Below are positions 1 to 4,935 of a stretch of DNA of 7,568 nt, in pieces. This DNA comes from Candidatus Sumerlaeota bacterium (GTDB lineage: Bacteria > Sumerlaeota > Sumerlaeia > UBA8349), in assembly GCA_003501375.1 (NCBI GenBank), contig DNPO01000016.1, positions 1 to 7,568 on the forward strand, read 5' to 3'. The notes under the pieces were generated by a model. It worked only from the letters and a program-made list of their open reading frames with translations. It did no database searches and was not told the DNA's origin. The translations under genes were made by a program, and so were the position numbers. Numbering within the stretch: the first letter of the stretch is position 1; each line of letters begins with the position of its first letter.

Positions 1-243
1 CACGGCGGAATGGTCAGATTCCGGCGTGGCATAAACCGTGGCGCGGAATGGGCTGGCTGCCAGAACCGTCAGTGGGGATAATAAAAAAATACTGAGAAGA
101 AATAGCCCGAAAAAAAAGCGCGGAGAAAAGTAAATCTTAGAATTCTTTAACCACAGAGGCGCAGAGAGACAGAGAACTGCTGGAAAAATTTTCTCCTGTA
201 GTTCTCTGTATCTCTGTGCCGCTGCGATTACTGTTGAGTTCAT
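1..243 (-). CDS. N-terminus of an exported protein, cut by window edge
   Basis: The minus-strand frame is open from an ATG at 243-241 to base 1 (81 codons) and continues out of the window. Residues about 32-42 carry K, K and R. Residues 43-61 are a strongly hydrophobic run (FFFGLFLLSIFLLSPLTVL) followed by AAS, a textbook signal-peptide h-region and cleavage site near A62/A63. The protein is therefore probably exported. The short mature part (SPFRATVYATPESDHSAV) does not let me name a family. The start is doubtful. Codons 9 to about 31 lie inside the hairpin repeat at 152-218, there is no Shine-Dalgarno sequence before the ATG, and 30-odd residues ahead of a signal peptide is unusual. No ATG, GTG or TTG lies in frame nearer the signal peptide. 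The reading frame and signal peptide are seen directly; export is inferred from them. Confidence 0.55.
   Translation of the reverse strand, partial: MNSTVIAAAQRYRELQEKIFPAVLCLSAPLWLKNSKIYFSPRFFFGLFLLSIFLLSPLTVLAASPFRATVYATPESDHSAV
152..218. repeat. Imperfect hairpin repeat of CACAGAG type
   Basis: CACAGAG at 152-158 pairs with CTCTGTG at 212-218. ACAGAGAACT at 169-178 pairs exactly with AGTTCTCTGT at 200-209. The inner segment contains GAAAAATTTTC, itself nearly palindromic. An unpaired purine-rich bulge (159-168) lies opposite two bases (210-211), so this is one long imperfect hairpin. Purine-rich CACAGAG-type inverted repeats are, from memory, a common dispersed non-coding element in several environmental phyla; that family identity is recollection and not shown here. 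It overlaps the presumed N-terminus of the exported protein. Confidence 0.75.
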
Positions 244-306
244 TTTTATTTAATACTTTTTCATATTCTCTTGTTGTGTCAAAATATACAACCCAATACT
301 GATGCA

Positions 307-1878
307 TCAGCCCTTCACATAACTTTCCTTCACCTTCTTCAAAGTTTCGCCCAATTCCAATTTGATTCTGGTGCGTGCGGCTTCATCCATATTGAGCGCC
401 TGCGCCACCTCATGGTGCTGCAACGGATCGGTGTCCGCCGGATAAGGCAACAACCCAAATCCCATCTTGCGCGTCATCAGGTTCGAGAAAAATGTTACCA
501 CGGTCGCTTCGTGATAAAAACGCACTTTGGACGGGTCATCATCGTGCAGATACACCACGTCTTGGAAAATCTTGTCGTACCCCCACTTATTCAGCAGGCG
601 CGCGCCGAGCACGTTGTGCCGACGCTCAAACATAATGTCGATCATATCGTCGGTCAGGTATTTTTTAGTAAAAATCTTGCGTTCCAGCCCTTGTTGCAAG
701 AGGTGGATAATCATAATTTTTCCAATATCGTGCAGCAGCCCCATCATGAAGAAATCTTTACTTTCCTCAATGCACAAATCACGCGCCATAATCTCATTGG
801 AGTAAGCGCAGGCCAGACTGTGCATCCACAATTTTGCCATCAGGAACATAAGGCGCTTGTCGCCCGCGGCAAAAAGATTTTCCGCAGAAACCGCCAGCAG
901 GATGTTGCGCGTTTCCCGCATGCCAATGCGCGAAACGGCCTGTTGCAAGTTTTTGATGCGCTCGACCCCGGCATAAAGTGGCGAGTTGGCAATTTCCAGA
1001 ATGCGCGCCGACATGCCCGGGTCCATCGAAACCGTGTCAGCGATGCGGGTGAAGGTGGCGTTATCGGTTGCCAATAACTTGCGCACCTCGTCCGCAACCT
1101 GCGGTAGTACGGGAAGACGAATATCCGGCTCCTCAAACAGAAGATCGAGCAGGCGAATCATCTCGGCAGGCTCGTCTTTGGCCATGTAGTCCATTTCTAA
1201 TTTTTTGTTTTCGTAAGGCGGCATTTCCAGCGGGTAGAGATCGCTGGGAGACTCCTTGATCGGCATACTGGACACTTTGGCAGGATCAACAAATGCCGGT
1301 GCAGGCTCTGCTGGCATCGGTGCCGGTGGTGTAGGTACAGCAGGCTCTGGATCGTGGGCCGGTGGAAAACCAAATGCCGATGCGGTCACCACCAGCGGGG
1401 CTTTTGCGGGAAGAGGCCGCGCCGCAGCCATTAATTGCTGGCTCAACGACAATCCTCCAGCAGCGGGCTGTTGCTGCGCAGCAGGGGCCGAACCTTGCGA
1501 TTGTATCCGCCGACTGATGCGCAGAATAGTTTCGATCCGCGCAACATCCACCTGTCCGGTAAATACGGCGCTCGGAGCGGCGTGGTTAATCAACGCTCGC
1601 AAGTCGTAGTCAGGTAACAGATTTGATTCGTATAAAGCGCGAGGTATCTGCGGAAAAAACTCACGCGCCTTTGCTAAAAAATCCGTGGCATTGGGCTTCT
1701 CCAGCGCGGCATCTACCACAACCAAATCAACGGGACGTTCTTTCATTTTCATCACCGCTTCGCCAGCCTTCGCTACGGATACGGTTTCGTATCCGGCGGC
1801 CTCCAACGGTGCACAAATGGAAACGATAGCATCGTCCAAACGTGGACTGAGAACAAGAATGGTTGCTTGAGAACTCAT
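307..1878 (-). CDS. Receiver-like plus HDOD domain protein (523 aa), HD residues intact
   Basis: Residues 1-120 look like a response-regulator receiver fold: ILVLSP as beta-1, and VDLVVVDAAL placing D56 where the phospho-acceptor would be. The acidic pair after beta-1 is replaced by S-P and the conserved C-terminal lysine is absent, so this is probably a pseudo-receiver. Residues about 122-245 are a Pro/Ala/Gln-rich, probably flexible linker. From about residue 253 a HDOD domain follows: LPVLPQVADEV, then DPGMSARILEIANSPLY, then histidines near 353 (WMHSLA), 383-384 (LLHDIGK), 421 (RRHNVLGA) and 445 (YLHDDD). HDOD proteins are usually signalling or regulatory and most have no shown phosphohydrolase activity; here the metal-site residues are kept. 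The start overlaps the stop of the upstream paralogue (TGATG), so the two are almost certainly cotranscribed and coupled. There is no membrane segment, so it is predicted to be cytoplasmic. Its exact role is unknown. Confidence 0.93.
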   Translation of the reverse strand: MSSQATILVLSPRLDDAIVSICAPLEAAGYETVSVAKAGEAVMKMKERPVDLVVVDAALEKPNATDFLAKAREFFPQIPRALYESNLLPDYDLRALINHAAPSAVFTGQVDVARIETILRISRRIQSQGSAPAAQQQPAAGGLSLSQQLMAAARPLPAKAPLVVTASAFGFPPAHDPEPAVPTPPAPMPAEPAPAFVDPAKVSSMPIKESPSDLYPLEMPPYENKKLEMDYMAKDEPAEMIRLLDLLFEEPDIRLPVLPQVADEVRKLLATDNATFTRIADTVSMDPGMSARILEIANSPLYAGVERIKNLQQAVSRIGMRETRNILLAVSAENLFAAGDKRLMFLMAKLWMHSLACAYSNEIMARDLCIEESKDFFMMGLLHDIGKIMIIHLLQQGLERKIFTKKYLTDDMIDIMFERRHNVLGARLLNKWGYDKIFQDVVYLHDDDPSKVRFYHEATVVTFFSNLMTRKMGFGLLPYPADTDPLQHHEVAQALNMDEAARTRIKLELGETLKKVKESYVKG

Positions 1879-3206
1879 CAGGCGCCTCCCCCTCCGGGAA
1901 GATTGAATTGTTTACAGGTGCTGGTAATATTTGCCCGTAAACTTTTTTCTATCTTTAAATATGCGTTCGGATCCATATTGAGTTGTTTGCGAACATCGGC
2001 TCGATTTACCGGATCAGCCTCCGAATCGTACACCACCAAATCATACCCGCATTTGCGCGCCAACTGGTTCGAGAAGAAGGTAAGAATTACCGAGTCGGGC
2101 GAGGTAAGCAAATTCTTTGGCGCATCGCACTCTAGCGCCACTTGAGCAAAGAGTGGTTCGAAATGACAGGAGTCCAAGACTGCCGCGCTAAATTGCGCGT
2201 GTTGGTTCCCTGTGACCACACGCATGAGGAAGTTGTCCTTGCCACACAGGCGTTGCGTCCATAACGCATTCTGGTATCCCTCTTCCAGCAATTGCAGTAT
2301 CACCGACATGCCCACATCGTGCAGCAACCCCATCAAATGGCATTCCTTCGCCGTGTCCAAACAGATTAATTTTGCATAAAGATCATTGGAAAAGGAACAG
2401 GCAAAGTTGTGCATCCACTGGATGCGAAACATTTCCGCCAGCCCTTCCAGTTTGGGCATAAAAACGCGTTTTTCGCCTTCTTCTAACAACAACGTTCGTG
2501 CTTTTTCCTCGCCAAGGCGCTCCAGCGCTTCGTGTACATCCCGCACGGGCGGAACATCATCGGCAGCATTGGCCGCTTGGAACAAAAGGTACACCAAACC
2601 AGCATCGAGCAAAATCAGTTGCAGCACTTCATCGCTCTGAACGGCCTGGCATTCCAAGGCGGGAATCAGCGAATCCATGACCCACGGCGCAATGGGAACA
2701 GATAAATTAGGTCGTTGCACTAAAATTCCAAGTATGCGCACCACTTCCAGCGCCATATCCGCCGCTTCGTAATTGACACGGATTTCCGGCATTTGTTCGG
2801 CATTTAAACCGAGTTGCGTGGCATAATTTTTCTTTTGCAATGCTTCATGATGCGCCTGCAAAAATTCTGTTACCAACTCCGCCGAGACAGTCTCTTCAAA
2901 CAAAGCACAGTTCAGTCCAGCATTTTCCAACGCCGTCCGCGGATCGCGCACCGGGTGCATGGGGAAGAAAATCCCCAGCGCTAACCACGGCATGCTTTTG
3001 CGCAAACTGGAGAGCAGGCCAATAACGGGGGGAACGGCCAAGCGAATGTCCACAATAAACATGGCGCAATCGCCCTGTCCCAACTTCTTAATCGTCTCGC
3101 AAACATCTGTAGCAATATAAACAGTAAATCCATTTTCTTGCAGTGGGGCAGCCATCTGATGCGCGACTGGAGCCAGGGGAGAAAGAACTAGGATGGTATC
3201 GGACAT
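1878..3206 (-). CDS. Degenerate receiver-like plus HDOD protein (442 aa), paralogue of the next gene
   Basis: The N-terminus opens with TILVLSP, the same beta-1 signature as the downstream paralogue. D53 (FIVDIRL) sits at the phospho-acceptor position but the acidic pair is missing. The HDOD-like part runs from about residue 168: DAGLVYLLFQAANAAD replaces the usual DPGMSARILEIANS, then H266 (WMHNFA), H296-D297 (LLHDVGM) and H336 (NQHAQF). The last histidine of the set is lost: VALECDAPK stands where the paralogue has YLHDDDPSK. The C-terminal segment (TFFSNQLARKCGYDL, then ADPVNRADVRKQLNMDP) aligns clearly with the paralogue (TFFSNLMTRKMGFGL, then TDPLQHHEVAQALNMDE), so duplication is secure. 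It lacks the long Pro/Ala linker. It probably acts as a regulatory or scaffold partner and not as an enzyme (inference). The ATG is the first in frame; only a weak, distant AAAGG precedes it. It shares a transcript with the downstream gene. Confidence 0.9.
   Translation of the reverse strand: MSDTILVLSPLAPVAHQMAAPLQENGFTVYIATDVCETIKKLGQGDCAMFIVDIRLAVPPVIGLLSSLRKSMPWLALGIFFPMHPVRDPRTALENAGLNCALFEETVSAELVTEFLQAHHEALQKKNYATQLGLNAEQMPEIRVNYEAADMALEVVRILGILVQRPNLSVPIAPWVMDSLIPALECQAVQSDEVLQLILLDAGLVYLLFQAANAADDVPPVRDVHEALERLGEEKARTLLLEEGEKRVFMPKLEGLAEMFRIQWMHNFACSFSNDLYAKLICLDTAKECHLMGLLHDVGMSVILQLLEEGYQNALWTQRLCGKDNFLMRVVTGNQHAQFSAAVLDSCHFEPLFAQVALECDAPKNLLTSPDSVILTFFSNQLARKCGYDLVVYDSEADPVNRADVRKQLNMDPNAYLKIEKSLRANITSTCKQFNLPGGGGA
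1885..1895 (-). promoter_or_regulatory. Double Shine-Dalgarno inside the upstream gene's tail
   Basis: On the minus strand two GGAGG motifs (1895-1891 and 1889-1885) precede the ATG at 1878-1876; the nearer one is 6 bases away, an ideal spacing. They lie within the last codons of the upstream HDOD gene, where the same bases encode its Gly-rich ending (PGGGGA). Together with the TGATG overlap this fixes the start of the downstream gene and indicates coupled translation. Confidence 0.8.
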
Positions 3207-3260
3207 GGTGATGAGGATGACCTTTGGTTGAGGAGTATGCCGCAGTTCCCCTTTTACTTA

Positions 3261-3289
3261 AGGATAAAGCAGTCTTGCGCCACTTTCAA
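3261..3289 (-). promoter_or_regulatory. Candidate sigma70-type promoter for the HDOD pair
   Basis: On the minus strand TTGAAA (3289-3284) and TATCCT (3266-3261) are separated by exactly 17 bases, giving 5/6 and 4/6 matches to the sigma70 consensus. It lies in the 143-base gap between the nuclease gene stop and the HDOD gene start, leaving a leader of roughly 50 bases. Found by eye, so chance occurrence is possible. Confidence 0.45.
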
Positions 3290-3349
3290 GGATTCCTTTT
3301 TTGTGGGCAAAGCACGGCGGGGCATTTCCTAAAATGTTTCTGTGCTTAT

Positions 3350-4294
3350 TTACTCCGAAACAGGCACATCCGGTGGCCAATTCCGCGTTTTGTAGCACAG
3401 TTCCCGGAAAAAACACCGTTTGCAAACCCATTGGGTTTCCGTCATGGGGAAATTCGTGATGCTTGCCTTGTTATCCCGCATGCCCGAATCCAAGCGCTCG
3501 ATCATCTGTCCCATCGACGCGATGATGAAATCCTTCACCTCCACCAGTTCATCCGCGCTGGGGATGTGCTCCTGAACTTCGTTGGCATCGAGGTAATACG
3601 AAATCAGTCGTTGCTTGTCCAGCGGAACATGCCAGCGCTCGAACGCATACCGCGCATAGCAAGCCAACTGCGTTTCCGTATCAGTCGTAACCGCTCCGGT
3701 TTTCCAGTCGTAAATAGACAACACGCCATCAGCCTGGGTAGCGCAGTCGATTTTAACGTAAACAGGCGCACCCTCTACCTCAAAAGAATCCAGTTTTTCA
3801 ATGGACTTCCACTCAGCAGGTTTCAGGCGAGTCAGCCGCTCAAACAACGGCGAGCACAAAAAATGTTCCAAACAACGAAATACTTTTTCCCGCGCAGCAG
3901 CCCGGTTTTCGGCGTCGATTTCCGTGCCGTAGTAGTGCTCGAATAAATTTAAATTGTGCTTGGGGCTTTTCGCCCACTTTTTTTCCACGGACTTAATGTA
4001 CTCGGTATTCATCCAGTGGCGCAGCTGCTTTTGGTAACTTTCCAACGAGTTCAATTCCGCGTTGGACGCGTCACTCAGAATCCGCTCGGCCATACGGTGC
4101 ACCAAGTCACCCAACCACATGGGCATGGACGTCATGCACTTGAAACGATAGGCAAGGCGCGCCTCTTCCGGGCCGTCCTCATTCCAACCGCCCCAAGACC
4201 CGTAATAGGTATAGTAATACCTGCGAAGGCATTCGTTGAATGTCTTATGCCGCGAAAACGACCAGGAAAATTTATTGCGAAAATCTAATGCCAT
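3350..4294 (-). CDS. PD-(D/E)XK nuclease, RecB/Cas4/AddB-like, with probable Fe-S cluster (314 aa)
   Basis: The motifs of a RecB-type nuclease appear in order. C22 sits in an N-terminal FNECLRRYYY box. H66 is in LGDLVHRMAE (motif I). D183 (VKIDCA) and D196-x-K198 (YDWKTG) form the catalytic core. Q209 and Y213 (QLACY) form the QxxxY motif. C291, C294 and C300 (CKRCFFRELC) complete a set which, with C22, matches the four-cysteine Fe-S arrangement known in AddB and Cas4. A single-domain protein of about 300 residues with no helicase is larger than a typical Cas4 and far smaller than AddB. The YGSWGGW and MPMWLGDLVH segments recall a family annotated only as PD-(D/E)XK nuclease; I know of no assigned role. 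No cas1, cas2 or CRISPR array is in the window, so a CRISPR role is unsupported. Its start lies 4 bases after the receiver gene stop, with no good Shine-Dalgarno of its own, pointing to coupled translation. DNA is the likely substrate (inference). Confidence 0.9.
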   Translation of the reverse strand: MALDFRNKFSWSFSRHKTFNECLRRYYYTYYGSWGGWNEDGPEEARLAYRFKCMTSMPMWLGDLVHRMAERILSDASNAELNSLESYQKQLRHWMNTEYIKSVEKKWAKSPKHNLNLFEHYYGTEIDAENRAAAREKVFRCLEHFLCSPLFERLTRLKPAEWKSIEKLDSFEVEGAPVYVKIDCATQADGVLSIYDWKTGAVTTDTETQLACYARYAFERWHVPLDKQRLISYYLDANEVQEHIPSADELVEVKDFIIASMGQMIERLDSGMRDNKASITNFPMTETQWVCKRCFFRELCYKTRNWPPDVPVSE

Positions 4295-4298
4295 TCCG

Positions 4299-4694
4299 TT
4301 ATTCGATCAGCCCCATTTTGCGAACTTCTGCCAGCAACTTTTGTACATCAATGGGCTTGAGCAGATAGGCTTCGCATTGTTCGCGGAAGGCGCTCATGAT
4401 GGTTTTGCCGTCGGCCATAGCGGTCGTCATGATGACCTTGACGCCATCCAATCCGTCGATTCCCATATCACGCTCGCGTTCGCGGATATGCGTCAGGGTT
4501 TCATGCCCGTCCATTTCCGGCATCATGATGTCGAGACAGATGAGATCGTATGGCTTTTTTTCGGCATAAGCTTCATCAAACGCCTTGAGCGCTTCCTTGC
4601 CGTTAACAGCGATGTGACACTCACCATACTTATTGAGAATGCCGAGCAGAACGCAACGATTGATAAAGTTGTCTTCCACGATCAGGGCGCGCAT
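4299..4694 (-). CDS. Stand-alone CheY-like response regulator receiver (131 aa)
   Basis: All receiver landmarks are present: E7-D8 (IVEDN) for the metal, D55 (LICLDIMMPEMDG) as phospho-acceptor, T91 (IMTTA) and K113-P114 (LLKP). The protein ends right after the last receiver helix, so there is no DNA-binding or enzymatic output domain; it must act by binding a partner or passing on phosphate. I chose the ATG at 4694-4692 and not one 60 bases upstream, because AAGGAG stands 9 bases before it and the domain begins immediately (MRALIVEDN). The insertion between beta-3 and beta-4 (RERERDMGIDGLDG) is slightly long but ordinary. It is followed after 4 bases by the nuclease gene and preceded by the kinase gene, which is a plausible phosphodonor. 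Cytoplasmic. Confidence 0.95.
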   Translation of the reverse strand: MRALIVEDNFINRCVLLGILNKYGECHIAVNGKEALKAFDEAYAEKKPYDLICLDIMMPEMDGHETLTHIRERERDMGIDGLDGVKVIMTTAMADGKTIMSAFREQCEAYLLKPIDVQKLLAEVRKMGLIE

Positions 4695-4703
4695 GGCAGG
4701 AGG

Positions 4704-4709
4704 CTCCTT
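4704..4709 (-). promoter_or_regulatory. Shine-Dalgarno deciding the receiver gene start
   Basis: AAGGAG on the minus strand, 9 bases before the ATG at 4694-4692. The upstream in-frame ATG at 4754 would place this site inside coding sequence and would add 20 residues ahead of a receiver that already starts at its first beta strand. Confidence 0.75.
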
Positions 4710-4842
4710 GTGTAAACAAATATTTTTCACCGTATGGGTGAGAGATAAACGCACAAAACGTCTTGATTAAAAACAGAAAAGTAATTTAGGAGGATAACCC
4801 CTTTTTGAGAAGATATTCGAATCTCCCCATCTGTTACCCGTC

Positions 4843-4871
4843 AGTATATCTTTCCCGCAGCCCGTTGTCTA
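4843..4871 (-). promoter_or_regulatory. Candidate sigma70-type promoter for the receiver-nuclease pair
   Basis: On the minus strand TAGACA (4871-4866) and TATACT (4848-4843) are separated by 17 bases, with 5/6 matches in both hexamers. It lies in the gap after the kinase gene, so the receiver and nuclease could be expressed independently of the kinase. It predicts an untranslated leader of about 140 bases before the receiver ATG. The rest of the gap (4695-4935) shows no gene and no convincing terminator. Confidence 0.5.
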
Positions 4872-4935
4872 CGGAAAAACCACATCTCGGTTCACTCCGC
4901 GCGGGGGCTGAAGGGTACCCAATGCTTGCAATTTT

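Noticed and set aside
273..309. A terminator after the HDOD pair
   Set aside because: GTTGT/ACAAC makes only a 5 bp AT-leaning stem, and TGATGCATCA at 300-309 is a palindrome with no loop; neither is followed by a proper U-run on the minus strand.
271..1077. A 268-codon plus-strand open frame antisense to the downstream HDOD gene
   Set aside because: It has no recognisable domain and is His/Gln-rich, as expected from reading the complement of a real gene. The minus-strand HDOD protein in the same place is unambiguous.
3295..3349. A terminator after the nuclease gene
   Set aside because: AAGCAC/GTGCTT pairs across a large gap and a run of A, not U, follows in the transcript direction; too weak to annotate.
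3224..3946. A 240-codon plus-strand open frame antisense to the nuclease
   Set aside because: No domain match by eye, and it covers the catalytic motifs of a clear nuclease on the other strand; a shadow frame.
3350..4294. Calling the nuclease Cas4 and inferring a CRISPR locus
   Set aside because: The Fe-S and PD-(D/E)XK motifs are shared with AddB and other RecB-like nucleases, and there is no cas1, cas2 or repeat-spacer array in the window.
4872..4935. A rho-independent terminator after the kinase gene
   Set aside because: The GC-rich stretch contains only tiny self-complementary pieces (GGGTACCC, CCGCGCGG) without a stable stem followed by a U-run in the transcript direction.
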